DNA of 64,000 nt from Chryseobacterium indologenes (GTDB lineage Bacteria; Bacteroidota; Bacteroidia; Flavobacteriales; Weeksellaceae): NCBI GenBank assembly GCA_016025055.1, contig CP065590.1, forward strand, positions 2,666,001 to 2,730,000, read 5' to 3'. A program made the position numbers and the translations under genes. A model generated the notes under the pieces. It saw only the letters and a list, made by a program, of their open reading frames with translations. It searched no databases and was not told the DNA's origin. Below, piece by piece: positions 1-10,375 of the stretch (position 1 is its first letter; each line of letters begins with the position of its first letter).

Positions 1-1
1 A

Positions 2-616
2 ACAGGTAAAATAGAGCAGGTATATGATGATGAAAATTTTACGGTAAAACTTTCACCTGAAGGAATTCAGAAAAGATTGGAGAATGTTAGAATCAACGAT
101 GCTGCTATCGACATTTTAAATTCAGGAAGACAATTAACGGATAAGGAGAAAAAAGAATATACAGACGTATTTAAGACAACTACCGATAAAGTAAAAGTTC
201 TTAAAATTATGGGAATGTGGTTCGTTGATAAAAGAGACGGTCAGATGAAATACAGACCTCTTGGTATCGCAGCTATGGGGCCTGATCCTGCCGTACAGGG
301 AGTTATCGGACCGGATGGTAAACCCATCGCAGGAAATGATGAACTTATAGACCTGTTCTGGATTTTCTATCCTAATGCAAGAGATGTTTTAGCAAACAAT
401 TATGTTTTCAACAGAAAAAACTCTTCTGCTGACTTATCTTTCGATGATATCATCAATGCAAGAAGATTCTCTTCAGTGATCTATAAATCTTCCAGTGGTT
501 TAGGAGACGGTACAATCAAAGATTATATCCCTAAAGATGCTGATGATCAGATAGATGAAAGTGATAGAATCAAAAAGCAGATTCTTGAAATGGAAAATGA
601 TATGTGGAATTACTAG
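2..616 (+). CDS. gldN: Gliding motility / T9SS protein GldN (3' part)
   Basis: The open frame enters from the left edge, so the N-terminus is missing; 204 residues are visible. The segments WFVDKRDGQMKYRPLGIA, DLFWIFYPNARDVLA and SFDDIINARRFSS are typical of the GldN C-terminal half. In the family, GldN is a periplasmic partner of GldK/L/M in the type IX secretion core and in gliding motility. A strong terminator follows directly, so it is probably the last gene of a gldKLMN operon lying off the window. It fits the T9SS sorting domains seen at 10376-12000 and 58209-60443. Confidence 0.9.
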   Translation, partial: TGKIEQVYDDENFTVKLSPEGIQKRLENVRINDAAIDILNSGRQLTDKEKKEYTDVFKTTTDKVKVLKIMGMWFVDKRDGQMKYRPLGIAAMGPDPAVQGVIGPDGKPIAGNDELIDLFWIFYPNARDVLANNYVFNRKNSSADLSFDDIINARRFSSVIYKSSSGLGDGTIKDYIPKDADDQIDESDRIKKQILEMENDMWNY

Positions 617-640
617 ATTTCACTTGATATTTATACAAAA

Positions 641-667
641 CCTGAGTATTTTTACTCAGGTTTTTTT
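641..667 (+). terminator. Intrinsic terminator after gldN
   Basis: Perfect 8-bp stem (cctgagta / tactcagg) with a T4 loop, followed by seven T. It closes the gldN transcript. Confidence 0.9.
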
Positions 668-756
668 ATGATGAAATTGCCCTTTGATGTATTGTCAATC
701 GGTAATCAGTAATGTAAGCGATTGTATATAACCTTTAAGTAAATGAAATTTTCCAT

Positions 757-1791
757 ATGAAAAATGTAGATTATATTATTGTAGGAGATGGATATGCCGG
801 ACTGTTCTTTGCCCATCAGTTAATCAGAAATAATAAATCATTCGTGATTTTTTCTGAAGGCAGAAAAAGTGCCTCCCAGGTCTCAGCCGGAATTATCAAT
901 CCCGTTGTTCTTAAAAAGTTTACGACATTCTGGAAAGCACAGGAGCAAATTGATTTCCTCAAAAACAGCCTCAGGGAAATAGAGACATATACAGGGAAGA
1001 ACTACCTCATAGATGCACCTATTCACAGGATTTTTCATGATGAAAACGAACAGAAACTTTGGCTGAAAAAGTCAGCGAATGAAGAATTATCAGGTTTTCT
1101 CAGTGAAAAATTTGAGCGTTTAAATGGAGTAAAAAACGACTTTCAGACAGGAAAGGTCAATCAGTCTGCCAGACTTGATGTAAATGGATTTTTCAGCGGT
1201 TTATTCGATTATTTTGAAAAAAATGATTTTTTGATCAGAGAAAAATTTGAATATACACAGTTGGATCCGGCACGAGCAATATATAAGGATTTTAATTTTA
1301 AAAATATTATTTTCTGTGAAGGGATGCGTGTCAGAGATAATCCCTACTTTTCTGAAATCAGTGTAAATCCGAATAAGGGACATCACATAAAAGTCAGGCT
1401 TTCTCAGCCAATTCCCGAAAACATAACCATAAAGAAAAAACATTTCTTATTTCCCACAGGAACGGGACTGTATTTTTATGGTGGAACTTACGACAGAGAC
1501 CAACTTCATCATCATATTGATGAATCGGCAGTTGACCAACTGGTCAAAGGACTTTCTGAAATCTATCCGTATGATTTTGACGTGAAAGAGGTACATTTCG
1601 GTTTCAGACCTACGGTAAAAGACAGAAGGCCAATTATTGGAAGACATGAAACTCATGATAATTTATACGTATTCAATGGCCTTGGAGCAAGGGGAATTCT
1701 TAACGGGTGTTACTTTGCAAGAGACCTGTACCGTTGTATTGAAGAAGGTGTTCCGTTGCATGAAGAAGTTTCATCGGACAGGTTTAAGTAA
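757..1791 (+). CDS. FAD-dependent oxidoreductase (DAO family)
   Basis: 344 residues. The N-terminus DYIIVGDGYAGLFFAHQLI is a Rossmann dinucleotide-binding motif (GxGxxG-like) for FAD. The C-terminal part has HFGFRPTVKDRRPIIGRH and NGLGARGILNG, the pattern of D-amino-acid-oxidase/glycine-oxidase type flavoenzymes, where the Arg contacts the substrate carboxylate. The substrate cannot be told. It is probably a cytoplasmic amine or amino-acid oxidase and follows gldN with its own start after the terminator. MnmC-like enzymes share this fold, so the exact reaction stays open. Confidence 0.8.
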   Translation: MKNVDYIIVGDGYAGLFFAHQLIRNNKSFVIFSEGRKSASQVSAGIINPVVLKKFTTFWKAQEQIDFLKNSLREIETYTGKNYLIDAPIHRIFHDENEQKLWLKKSANEELSGFLSEKFERLNGVKNDFQTGKVNQSARLDVNGFFSGLFDYFEKNDFLIREKFEYTQLDPARAIYKDFNFKNIIFCEGMRVRDNPYFSEISVNPNKGHHIKVRLSQPIPENITIKKKHFLFPTGTGLYFYGGTYDRDQLHHHIDESAVDQLVKGLSEIYPYDFDVKEVHFGFRPTVKDRRPIIGRHETHDNLYVFNGLGARGILNGCYFARDLYRCIEEGVPLHEEVSSDRFK

Positions 1792-1862
1792 TCTAAGCTT
1801 TTCTTCAGTAACCGAAGTGTAAAGAAAATAATAAGATGATATAATTTTAAAGATGACAGCTT

Positions 1863-2129
1863 ATGAATGAAAACCTCTTAGGTATTATTGCAGGAGTACT
1901 GACTTCCATCTCCATGATTCCCCAGCTTATCAAAGTTATCCGGGAGAAAAATGTCGAAGATATTTCATTGCTTATGCTTTTGGTTCTTATTTCAGGACTA
2001 TCATTATGGGTGTGGTACGGTTTTGTCAAAGATGAATTACCCATTATCCTTTCCAATGCATTTGCTGTTCTGGTGAATCTCAGTCTTCTTGTATGCTACA
2101 TAAAGTACAACAAAAGAAAACAATTTTAA
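1863..2129 (+). CDS. SemiSWEET sugar transporter
   Basis: 88 residues with three membrane helices. The PQ-loop motif SMIPQLIKVIREKN sits at the end of helix 1, and helix 2 contains a WVWYGF segment. Size and topology match bacterial SemiSWEETs, which dimerise to move sugars passively across the inner membrane. It lies 71 nt after the oxidoreductase and may be co-transcribed with it. A bidirectional terminator follows. Confidence 0.85.
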   Translation: MNENLLGIIAGVLTSISMIPQLIKVIREKNVEDISLLMLLVLISGLSLWVWYGFVKDELPIILSNAFAVLVNLSLLVCYIKYNKRKQF

Positions 2130-2135
2130 TCACAA

Positions 2136-2165
2136 AAAAAGCCCCGCAATTGCAGGGCTTTTATA
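2136..2165. terminator. Bidirectional intrinsic terminator
   Basis: agcccc-gcaattgc-agggct hairpin (one mismatch) flanked by A7 and a T-rich run. It separates convergent genes ending at 2129 (+) and 2180 (-). Confidence 0.8.
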
Positions 2166-2179
2166 TTGTATATCTTTCT

Positions 2180-2614
2180 TTATTGAAGGACAAATTTAGC
2201 CAGAGGAGCCATCTTTGCTTTGTTCAGAGTTAATGTATTTCCATTTACAGAATAGTTATCTGCTGAAAGCAGGGCTTTAGTAAACTGATTTTCAATATCA
2301 AGGTCTTCACAAGCCATCATCGTAGACATTCCCTGATTGAATTTGATTCTCATCACGTCCTGCTTGATCTCAAAGGTACCGCCTAATCCGTTACAACCGG
2401 CATGCCCTTCATATCTCATTCCTTTCATATCAAGTTTGAAATGAGGATTATTTTTAGGGTTTTTCAGTTGGATAGGCTGTCCGTTAAGCTCTGTAAGTTT
2501 CCACGTTTTGCCGGTGATATCTGTTGCTGCAGGCTTCTGCGCAGTTTGGGTATTACAGGAAACAAGAAATACGCTTAGAAAAAGAGCTGATAAAAAGTAA
2601 TATAAGCTTTTCAT
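2180..2614 (-). CDS. META-domain (HslJ-like) lipoprotein
   Basis: 144 residues from the start MKSLYYF; the frame stays open six codons further to MFKFKI, but MKSLYYF gives the standard signal peptide. The lipobox LVSC is at about residue 20. The META domain runs from TGKTWKLTELNG through HAGCNGLGGTF to MMACEDLDIENQFTKAL. META-domain proteins such as HslJ are envelope proteins of unclear function linked to stress and antibiotic tolerance. It lies 32 nt after the next lipoprotein gene on the same strand, so the two probably form an operon. Confidence 0.85.
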   Translation of the reverse strand: MKSLYYFLSALFLSVFLVSCNTQTAQKPAATDITGKTWKLTELNGQPIQLKNPKNNPHFKLDMKGMRYEGHAGCNGLGGTFEIKQDVMRIKFNQGMSTMMACEDLDIENQFTKALLSADNYSVNGNTLTLNKAKMAPLAKFVLQ

Positions 2615-2646
2615 AATTTTAAATTTAAACATTTGTTTAATATATG

Positions 2647-3039
2647 CTAATATGATGCCATTTTTGCAGGATCCGATTCTTTTTTAGCCTGTTTAAGGTG
2701 AAACAGAACCATATCTACATTCTTCTTCAGGAACGTTATATTACCCTTAATTTCAGAATATTGATACTCTTCATTTGAAGCGGTATATTCCGGTAAAGCA
2801 TCGCTTTTTTTAAGGTCATAAGTTTTGCCGTTTAAATGTATGGTCGCTGTATTTTTAGTTTGGTTGATCGTAACTTCTATTTTTTCTCCATAGCTGTCGA
2901 CGTATACATTTTTGGAGATGTTATCCGTATTTTCAGGAGCGGCTGCCGTAACGTTTTCTGCTTCTTTACTCGGATGTTTACACGCTGTTGAGGAAAGGAC
3001 TGCCAATCCGATAAGGATCGGTGTTAATAAATTTTTCAT
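2647..3039 (-). CDS. Small lipoprotein, possibly MliC-like
   Basis: 130 residues with a signal peptide and lipobox STAC at about residue 20. The body (VDSYGEKIEVTINQ, ATIHLNGKTYDLKKS, ITFLKKNVDMVLF) has the strand pattern of the MliC/PliC lysozyme-inhibitor fold, but the similarity is weak and the usual cysteines are absent. It is the upstream gene of a two-gene lipoprotein operon. Confidence 0.6.
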   Translation of the reverse strand: MKNLLTPILIGLAVLSSTACKHPSKEAENVTAAAPENTDNISKNVYVDSYGEKIEVTINQTKNTATIHLNGKTYDLKKSDALPEYTASNEEYQYSEIKGNITFLKKNVDMVLFHLKQAKKESDPAKMASY

Positions 3040-3674
3040 AGTGATAAGTGATTTTAAAGTGTTTCATGAATTATTGTGTTAATACTATATAAAAATACGA
3101 ATATTTTTAATAAATATATGTTAATTTTACATAAACTAACAATGTATTTTAATCGGGTCCTGATGAAAGGACCATTTTAAAACACTTTTCGTGAAAAACT
3201 AAAAACTAATAATAATTGTTAAGGATTTTAGATTGAAAGATGCTGTGCTGTTTTTTTAATGGGATTATTTTCAATCAGATAAGTTGTTGTTTTTTCGTTG
3301 TTCATTTGTTGTTGTAATTTGCGGCAAAAATAATTCAAAAATCAGAGAATAACAATAGATGTATGTGAATTATTTGAATTCATGATAAAATTTAGTTTTT
3401 TGTAGGTATGTCATTCTTTGATAGGGAATTAGTTTAGAAATTTTATTCTATAAAAACTGAAGAAGAAATGGGTGGCCAGCCCGGTTTTTTATCAATATAT
3501 TGGCTGAAATATGTTTTTTTTTCTTAGCTGCCTGTTACTATTTTTTACGATCTGGATTTTTTAATCATACCAAGAAGACGGTTTAATTTTTCTTACATTT
3601 TTCCATTCAGCTTATTTAAAGATTCGTTAAATTTTGTTAATCTACTATGATGGTATGATAATGTAAGTGTACAT
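3040..3674. other. Intergenic stretch, no gene seen
   Basis: About 635 nt of very AT-rich sequence with no convincing open frame on either strand. It should hold the promoter of the lipoprotein pair (left end). A TAnnTTTG-like box (tacatttg, 3671-3678) lies at its right end. Confidence 0.5.
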
Positions 3675-4073
3675 TTGCAACTTCAAAATGAGAAACTATA
3701 TCATATATTTTTTAACAAGTCTTTTTTGCTTTTTGTGGTAGAAAGCCGGCTTAATGTTAAAACACTCCGGAATGATTATTCCGGCCATGTTTCTCATCAC
3801 CTTCCTAAAAGGGCTAATCGCCTCAACCAGACTTTTGAAAAACTTTCTATTCAGCAAATAGCAGATACTATTGATAATTCCTCCTTAGAACTTGTGGAGA
3901 ATGATTTTCAATTATCTGATATAATGCAGACGATTGCTGTATTTGCAGGAGTCTTCAACCTGATTTATATTTTCGGATTAAAAAGCTATAAACGTTTTAG
4001 ACAAAACATTCATGGCTTCGTCTTTGGCCTTGCTACCAAAAGATTTATCCTGATCCGTTCCCTAAGAATTTAA
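3675..4073 (+). pseudogene. Orphan ORF, possible transporter remnant
   Basis: 132 codons starting MQLQNEKLYH. The middle (about residues 35-95) resembles the last periplasmic loop plus start of a final membrane helix of EmrB-type MFS pumps (ANRLNQTFEKL, then MQTIAVFAGVFNLIYIF), but no other transporter part is present and the ends do not fit. It lies 141 nt before the RND operon. It may be a decayed fragment or a chance ORF. Confidence 0.25.
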
Positions 4074-4214
4074 AATCCTTTTTTCTTGTTTTCTACCTGT
4101 TTGCGGGCAGGAAACACTGCGTTGTGTATGTTGGTAGTCATCACTTCGTAGTCCTCTTTATTACCATTTTTATTTCTATTCAAAACATTAACGATTTATA
4201 CAAACTCTAGAATT

Positions 4215-5300
4215 ATGATAAAAAGAGTTGCCTCAGGCATTGCGCTAAGCATTCTCCTATTGATGGTTGGCTGCAACAAGAAAAAAGAAGAAAAGGAAGA
4301 GGTTACAGTATACCCTGTGACAGTTCCCGTGGTAATGGATACGGTGATCAATAAAGAATATGTAGCTCAGATCCAGTCTGTGAAAAATATTGAAGTACGT
4401 GCACAGGAGAAAGGGTTTTTGGAAAAAATATTCGTCGACGAGGGACAATATGTTCATGCCGGCCAGACACTGTTCAGAATTATGCCCAAACTCTATCAGG
4501 CAGAACTATTGAAAGCAAAAGCAGAAGTGGAGCAGGCTTCTATTGAATTGAAAAATGCCAGTACCTTGGCAGGAAATAATATTGTCTCTAAAAATGAAAG
4601 AGCAATGGCTAAAGCTAAGCTGGATGCTGCCAATGCAGAAATGAAGCTGGCTCAGATTCACCTGTCGTTTACCGATATTAAAGCTCCGTTTTCAGGAATT
4701 ATCAACAGACTTCCCCTTAAACTGGGAAGTCTTGTCGATGAAGGTGATTTGCTCACTTCATTATCTGATAATACCAATATCTATACGTATTTTAATGTTT
4801 CCGAACCTGAGTATCTGAGCTATCAGACACATGTTGCCGACAGAGGCACAGATCAGGTATCATTGATTACCGCAAATGGTGAAGTATACCCTGAAAAAGG
4901 ACTTATCCAAACCATAGAAGGAGAATTCGACAATGAAACCGGAAATATTGCTTTCCGTGCTAAATTCCCTAATCCCAATAAACTCCTTAGAAATGGCGAA
5001 ACAGGTAAAGTCCAGATGACGATGCCGGTTCATAATGCTTTAATTATTCCCCAGAAAGCAACCTATGAAATCCAGGATCAGAAATATGTTTTCGTTGTTG
5101 ATAAAAACGGAACGGCAAGATCACGAAATATTAAGATCGCTTATGAGCTTCCAGATCTTTATGTAGTGGGATCAGGACTTTCAAAAGGTGACCAGATCCT
5201 TTTGGAAGGAGTACAGAAAGTAAAGGATGATCAGAAACTGAAAACAAAATTCCAGGATCCTAAAAAAGTTCTTCAGTCATTGAAACTAAAAGCAGAGTAG
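4215..5300 (+). CDS. RND efflux periplasmic adaptor (AcrA/MexA type)
   Basis: 361 residues, lipoprotein (LMVGC lipobox near residue 20). A biotinyl-lipoyl half (EVRAQEKGFLEKIFVDEGQ), a helical hairpin (about 90-145), the second lipoyl half (IKAPFSGIINRLPLKLGSLV) and a beta-barrel domain follow in order. It links the inner-membrane pump to the outer-membrane channel. It is the first gene of a tight three-gene operon, with the pump start only 7 nt after the stop. Confidence 0.93.
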   Translation: MIKRVASGIALSILLLMVGCNKKKEEKEEVTVYPVTVPVVMDTVINKEYVAQIQSVKNIEVRAQEKGFLEKIFVDEGQYVHAGQTLFRIMPKLYQAELLKAKAEVEQASIELKNASTLAGNNIVSKNERAMAKAKLDAANAEMKLAQIHLSFTDIKAPFSGIINRLPLKLGSLVDEGDLLTSLSDNTNIYTYFNVSEPEYLSYQTHVADRGTDQVSLITANGEVYPEKGLIQTIEGEFDNETGNIAFRAKFPNPNKLLRNGETGKVQMTMPVHNALIIPQKATYEIQDQKYVFVVDKNGTARSRNIKIAYELPDLYVVGSGLSKGDQILLEGVQKVKDDQKLKTKFQDPKKVLQSLKLKAE

Positions 5301-5307
5301 TAGAGGT

Positions 5308-8300
5308 ATGTTTAAAAAATTCATTCGCAGACCTGTTCTGTCTATTGTAATCTCATTGATTATTGTGTTTATGGGAGTTCTGTCACTGGTAAAGTTACCG
5401 GTAACACAATTTCCCTCTATTTCTCCACCTAAAGTAAATATTACGGCAGAATATCCCGGAGCCAACAACGAACTCTTGATTAAATCTGTTGTTATCCCTC
5501 TGGAAAGAGGTCTGAACGGAGTGCCGGGTATGAAATATATGACATCCGATGCCGGAAATGATGGTGAAGCCTCCATCCAGATTGTTTTTGATTTGGGTAC
5601 AGATCCCAACGTAGCAGCTGTAAACGTTCAGAACCGTGTATCTTCAGTTGTGAATAAACTGCCGCCACTGGTAGTCCGTGAAGGGGTAAAGATCACCCGT
5701 GAAGAACCGAATATGTTGATGTACATTAACCTGTACAGTGATGATCCCAAAGCAGATCAGAAATTCCTTTTCAACTATGCGGATATCAACGTGATGTCCG
5801 AATTGAGAAGGGTAAGCGGGGTAGGTTTTGCCGACATTCTCGGAACCCGTGAATATGCCATGCGTATCTGGCTTAAACCAGACAGGCTTACAGCTTACAG
5901 TATTTCAGCTGATGAAGTGATGGAAGCTCTGAACGACCAGAGTTTAGAAGCTTCGCCTGGAAAAACAGGTGAAAGTTCCGGGAAGAGATCGCAGTCGTTC
6001 GAATATGTGTTAAAATATCCGGGACGTTTCAACAACGAAAAGGATTATGGAAATATTATTTTAAAAGCAAAACCGGATGGTGAATCCGTAAGGTTGAAGG
6101 ATGTTGCTGATATTGAATTCGGAAGTTCAATGTATGACATTTATTCCACGCTCAACGGAAAACCTTCTGCCGCTATCACAGTAAAACAGTCTTACGGTTC
6201 TAATGCCAGTGATGTTATCAAAAATGTAAAAGCATTGATGAAGGACCTGGAAAAAAATAATTTCCCTAAGGGGATGCACTATGAAATTAGTTACGACGTG
6301 TCCAGATTCCTTGATGCATCTATGGAAAAGGTAATACACACACTGTTTGAAGCCTTTATTCTGGTGGCAATCGTGGTGTTCTTATTCCTTGGAGACTGGC
6401 GTTCTACTTTGATTCCGGCGCTGGCAGTTCCGGTTTCATTAGTGGGAACTTTTGCAGTCATGTCCGCTTTTGGAATTACATTGAACATGATTTCACTCTT
6501 TGCCCTGGTAATGGCAATCGGGGTGGTGGTAGATGACGCGATTGTAGTTATTGAGGCCGTACATGCCAAGATGGAAGAAAAGAACCTCTCTCCTCTAAAG
6601 GCAACAGAAGAAGCGATGCACGAAATTAGTGGTGCCATCATTGCTATTACTTTGGTGATGGCATCGGTATTTATCCCGATTGCATTTATGTCCGGTCCTG
6701 TGGGGGTATTTTACCGTCAGTTCTCAATTACTATGGCTTCCTCCATTATTTTATCAGGAGTGGTAGCTTTGACATTAACGCCTGCTTTGTGTGCCTTAAT
6801 CCTTAAAAACAATCACGGAAAAGCTAAAAAGAAAACTCCGGTTACGGTTTTCCTTGAAAAATTCAATAATCTCTTTACAAAAGGAGCCGGCAAGTATGAG
6901 AAAATGCTGAATAAAACAGTGACAAAGAAAACTATTACCCTTCCTTTGTTGCTGGCATTTTGTGCCTGTACTTTTTTCCTTAGTAATTCGCTTCCTTCAG
7001 GATTTATACCTGCCGAAGACCAGGGGATGATTTATGCGATTATCCAGACTCCTCCCGGATCTACATTAGAAAGGACGAACCAGATTGCAAGAGAACTTTT
7101 GAGAGAATCTGAAGATATTGATGGTGTACAGTCCGTTTCTTCACTGGCAGGATATGAAATTTTGACCGAGGGTACCGGATCCAATTCAGGAACCTGTCTG
7201 ATCAATCTTAAAAGTTGGGAGGAACGTAAAGAATCTGCCGCTGAAATTATAGAAAAACTGGAAGAGAAAGCTAAAAATATTCCGGGAGCCAATATTGAAT
7301 TTTTCCAACCGCCTTCCGTTCCCGGATATGGAGCTGCCGGTGGATTTGAACTTCGTTTACTGGATAAAGCGGGAAGTGGTGATTATCATAAAATGGAACA
7401 GGTGAGCAGTGATTTTGTAAAGGAGCTGAAAAAACGTCCGGAGCTTGGATCTGCATTTACCTTTTATTCTGCGAGTTTCCCTCAGTACATGCTGAAGATT
7501 GATAATGATCTTGCTGAGCAAAAAGGAGTGACAATTGCCAAAGCCATGGATAATTTGTCAACATTAATAGGCTCCAATTATGAAACAAGCTTTATCCGTT
7601 TCGACAGACCTTATAAAGTTATTGTTCAGGCCGGGCCGCAATACCGTGCATTGCCTACCGATCTTTTAAAATTATATGTGAAAAACGACAAAGATCAGAT
7701 GGTGCCCTATTCAGATTTTATGAGGCTGGAAAAAGTGTATGGTTTATCTGAAATGACCAGACATAATATGTACAATTCAGCTCAGGTAAGTGGAACTCCG
7801 GCACCGGGATACAGTAGTGGACAAGCCATTAAAGCTATTCAGGAAGTTGCTGATAAAACGCTTCCGAGAGGCTTTGGTATCGACTGGGCCGGAATCTCTA
7901 AAGATGAAGTGAGCCGTGGAAACGAGGCCATATTTATTTTTCTTGTATGCCTGGGATTTGTTTATCTGATTCTTTCGGCACAATATGAAAGTTTTATCCT
8001 TCCGCTTCCGGTTATTTTATCCCTTCCCGTAGGTATTTTCGGGGCATTTTTATGCTTAAAACTCTTAGGACTGGAAAATAATATCTATGCACAGGTGGCG
8101 ATGGTAATGCTTATCGGTCTTTTAGGAAAAAATGCAGTATTGATTGTAGAATTTGCAGTACAGAAGAAAGCAGAAGAAGGAATACCTGTTGCTAAGGCTG
8201 CTATTGAAGGAGCTGCCATTCGTTTCCGTCCTATCCTGATGACGTCATTTGCCTTTGTTGCCGGGCTTATTCCATTAGTTGTCGCTACAGGGCCGGGTGC

Positions 8301-8499
8301 TGTTGGTAACCGTACCATTGGAACAGCGGCGGCAGGAGGAATGCTGATCGGAACCATTTTCGGTCTGATGATTATTCCGGGACTGTATTACATCTTCGGA
8401 ACAATAGCAGAGAAATCGAAACTGGCAAAATATGAAGAAGAAAATCCTTTAACAGAACAAACTGAACCTTATAAACACGATGGAAAATTCGAAGATTAA
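5308..8499 (+). CDS. RND multidrug efflux pump, HAE1 family (AcrB type)
   Basis: 1063 residues, full family length. Twelve membrane helices are expected: helix 1 at the N-terminus, the large porter loops, and helix 4 with the proton-relay pair in GVVVDDAIVVIEAV. The relay Lys lies in GLLGKNAVLIVEFA. The N-terminus MFKKFIRRPVLSIVIS is characteristic. It exports hydrophobic or amphiphilic compounds by proton antiport. Its stop overlaps the next gene by 20 nt, indicating translational coupling. Confidence 0.95.
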   Translation: MFKKFIRRPVLSIVISLIIVFMGVLSLVKLPVTQFPSISPPKVNITAEYPGANNELLIKSVVIPLERGLNGVPGMKYMTSDAGNDGEASIQIVFDLGTDPNVAAVNVQNRVSSVVNKLPPLVVREGVKITREEPNMLMYINLYSDDPKADQKFLFNYADINVMSELRRVSGVGFADILGTREYAMRIWLKPDRLTAYSISADEVMEALNDQSLEASPGKTGESSGKRSQSFEYVLKYPGRFNNEKDYGNIILKAKPDGESVRLKDVADIEFGSSMYDIYSTLNGKPSAAITVKQSYGSNASDVIKNVKALMKDLEKNNFPKGMHYEISYDVSRFLDASMEKVIHTLFEAFILVAIVVFLFLGDWRSTLIPALAVPVSLVGTFAVMSAFGITLNMISLFALVMAIGVVVDDAIVVIEAVHAKMEEKNLSPLKATEEAMHEISGAIIAITLVMASVFIPIAFMSGPVGVFYRQFSITMASSIILSGVVALTLTPALCALILKNNHGKAKKKTPVTVFLEKFNNLFTKGAGKYEKMLNKTVTKKTITLPLLLAFCACTFFLSNSLPSGFIPAEDQGMIYAIIQTPPGSTLERTNQIARELLRESEDIDGVQSVSSLAGYEILTEGTGSNSGTCLINLKSWEERKESAAEIIEKLEEKAKNIPGANIEFFQPPSVPGYGAAGGFELRLLDKAGSGDYHKMEQVSSDFVKELKKRPELGSAFTFYSASFPQYMLKIDNDLAEQKGVTIAKAMDNLSTLIGSNYETSFIRFDRPYKVIVQAGPQYRALPTDLLKLYVKNDKDQMVPYSDFMRLEKVYGLSEMTRHNMYNSAQVSGTPAPGYSSGQAIKAIQEVADKTLPRGFGIDWAGISKDEVSRGNEAIFIFLVCLGFVYLILSAQYESFILPLPVILSLPVGIFGAFLCLKLLGLENNIYAQVAMVMLIGLLGKNAVLIVEFAVQKKAEEGIPVAKAAIEGAAIRFRPILMTSFAFVAGLIPLVVATGPGAVGNRTIGTAAAGGMLIGTIFGLMIIPGLYYIFGTIAEKSKLAKYEEENPLTEQTEPYKHDGKFED

Positions 8500-9927
8500 A
8501 AATATATTCATAGCCTTAGCTTTATCGCTTGTTCTGGCAAGTTGTAAAGCGCCGATGGCAACAGTCATAAAAGATGAAGTAAAAGAAACGATACCTCAAA
8601 ATTTTAATCAGGAAGAACAACAGGATGCTAATAACAACAGCGGGACAACACCGTGGAGACAGTTTTTCACAGATCCGAACCTGGTAAGTCTCATTGAAAC
8701 GGCATTAAAGAATAATCAGGACCTCTTGATTACCCTTCAGGAAATTGAAATTGCCAAAAGTGGTGTATTAGCCAAAAAAGGAAAATTAAGTCCCACTGTT
8801 TCTGCTGCTGTAGGAGCAGGATTGAAAAAAGCAGGCCGCTATACCAGTGAAGGGGCAGGAGATGCGAGCACAGAAATGGAACCGGGGAAACCTATTCCTG
8901 ATCCTTTAGGGAATTTTGAAGGTGGCTTAATGGCCAACTGGGAAATTGATATCTGGAAAAAACTCAGAAATGAAAAAGAATCAGCAGTAGCTCATTATCT
9001 TTCCACAGTGGAAGGAAAAAACTTTGTGTTATCTAACCTTATTGAAGAAGTAGCTGATGACTACTACGAATTATTGGCACTGGATAACCAACTGGATATA
9101 ATACAACAGTATATCAAGCTTCAGCAGAAAGCACTGGAGATTTCCAAAATTCAGAAGGAGGCGGCAGCAGCGACAGAGCTTGCGGTAAAGAAATTTGAAG
9201 CTGAACTGGCTAAGTCAAAAGCGACAGAATATACCATCCGCCAGCAGATTACGGAGAAGGAAAATGAAATCAATGCCTTACTGGGAAGATATCCGCAACC
9301 GATTATCAGGGCAAAGGAGAATTTCATGTCAACCATTCCGCAGACGATTTATACGGGAATTCCTTCACAGCTTCTTGCAAACCGCCCCGATATCAAACAG
9401 GCAGAGCTGGAATTAAAAGCGTCAAAACTGGATGTTCAGGCGGCCAGAAAAGAATTTTATCCGTCTCTGGAAATTTCAGCAACATTAGGACTGGAAGCTT
9501 TTAAACCTTCCTATCTGGTAAAAATGCCGGAATCTATTGCATATAATCTGGTAGGAGAGCTGGCGGGCCCGTTGATCAATAAAAGTGCCATCAAAGCCAA
9601 TTTCCAAACTGCGGATGCAAAGCAGGTTCAGGCATTGTACGAGTATGACAAGACTATTTTGAATGCTTATCTGGATGTGGCCAATCTGATGTCAAAAATT
9701 AAAAACATTGATCAGTATTATCAGTTAAAATCTCAGGAAACAAAAGCGCTGGATCAATCCATTGATATTGCCAACCAATTGTTCGAAACTCCAGAGCAGA
9801 CTATCTTGAAGTTCTGTTGAATCAAAGAGATGCTCTGGATGCTAAAATGGATCTTATAGAAGCCAAACAAAAACAACTAAGTACCGTAGTCGATATTTAC
9901 AAAGGTTTGGGAGGCGGCTGGAAATAA
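8480..9927 (+). CDS. Outer-membrane efflux channel (TolC/NodT type), frameshifted
   Basis: Lipoprotein (LASC lipobox) with two outer-membrane efflux repeats, about 482 residues once repaired. The first frame ends at 9820 after ANQLFET. From 9791 another frame continues with RADYLEVLLNQRDALDAKM and ends KGLGGGWK at 9927, the expected family C-terminus. One base is missing at 9790/9791 (actcc where a third base is expected). It is the last gene of the efflux operon. The break could be real, but a sequencing error is more likely given similar breaks across the window. Confidence 0.88.
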
Positions 9928-9964
9928 AACATCATAATTCAGTTCAACAAACAGTTAATGTTTG

Positions 9965-9996
9965 AGGGGGTAATTCTTTAGAGTTACCCCTTTTTT
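9965..9996 (+). terminator. Intrinsic terminator of the RND operon
   Basis: ggggtaa / ttacccc stem followed by T6. Confidence 0.9.
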
Positions 9997-10015
9997 ATTA
10001 CGTCAAGTTTTGTCG
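9996..10015 (+). repeat. 20-bp repeat, copy 1
   Basis: tattacgtcaagttttgtcg, identical to 38644-38663. This copy lies directly behind the RND operon terminator; the other lies just upstream of a gene of unknown function. It contains two gtc triplets 7 nt apart in direct orientation. Confidence 0.6.
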
Positions 10016-10107
10016 TTTTTAAGGAGTATTTTGGACCAAGAATTTAATAATAAGCAGTAAGCTGTTGATTGTGAGATTTGTCAGTATGCTTTTTACTGTA
10101 AAAAAAG

Positions 10108-10115
10108 TAAATTTG
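10108..10115 (+). promoter_or_regulatory. Possible -7 promoter box (TAAATTTG)
   Basis: Matches the Bacteroidota TAnnTTTG consensus. No clear TTTG -33 partner. It lies ahead of a 17-codon ORF and of the toxin-locus operon that starts at 10376. Confidence 0.35.
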
Positions 10116-10157
10116 CGGAAAATTAATAATTGAATGTATCTCAAAAATAAGACACAA

Positions 10158-10211
10158 ATGAAAAAATACTTGAAGATATTCCTCGCGGGATGTGTTTTCC
10201 GGCTTACTTAG
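10158..10211 (+). other. 17-codon ORF, lipoprotein signal remnant or leader
   Basis: MKKYLKIFLAGCVFRLT then stop. It looks like the first part of a lipoprotein signal peptide (lipobox-like LAGC) that stops abruptly. It could be a decayed gene start or a short leader ahead of 10376; no family is recognisable. Confidence 0.25.
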
Positions 10212-10375
10212 CCTAAAAAATAATTGTGTAAACCTTATGCTAAAAATAGTTTCTGGACTTTCTGAAAAGTAATCCCGGTTATTGTAAACTATTGCATATA
10301 AAAATTACAATAAAAATACACAGTAGATCATTGTTTAAAATTGTATTTAATCCTATTTTTCAAAAAATAATGCAT

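Noticed and set aside
1201..1656. Minus-strand frames inside the FAD oxidoreductase gene
   Set aside because: Antisense shadows of a clear enzyme gene.
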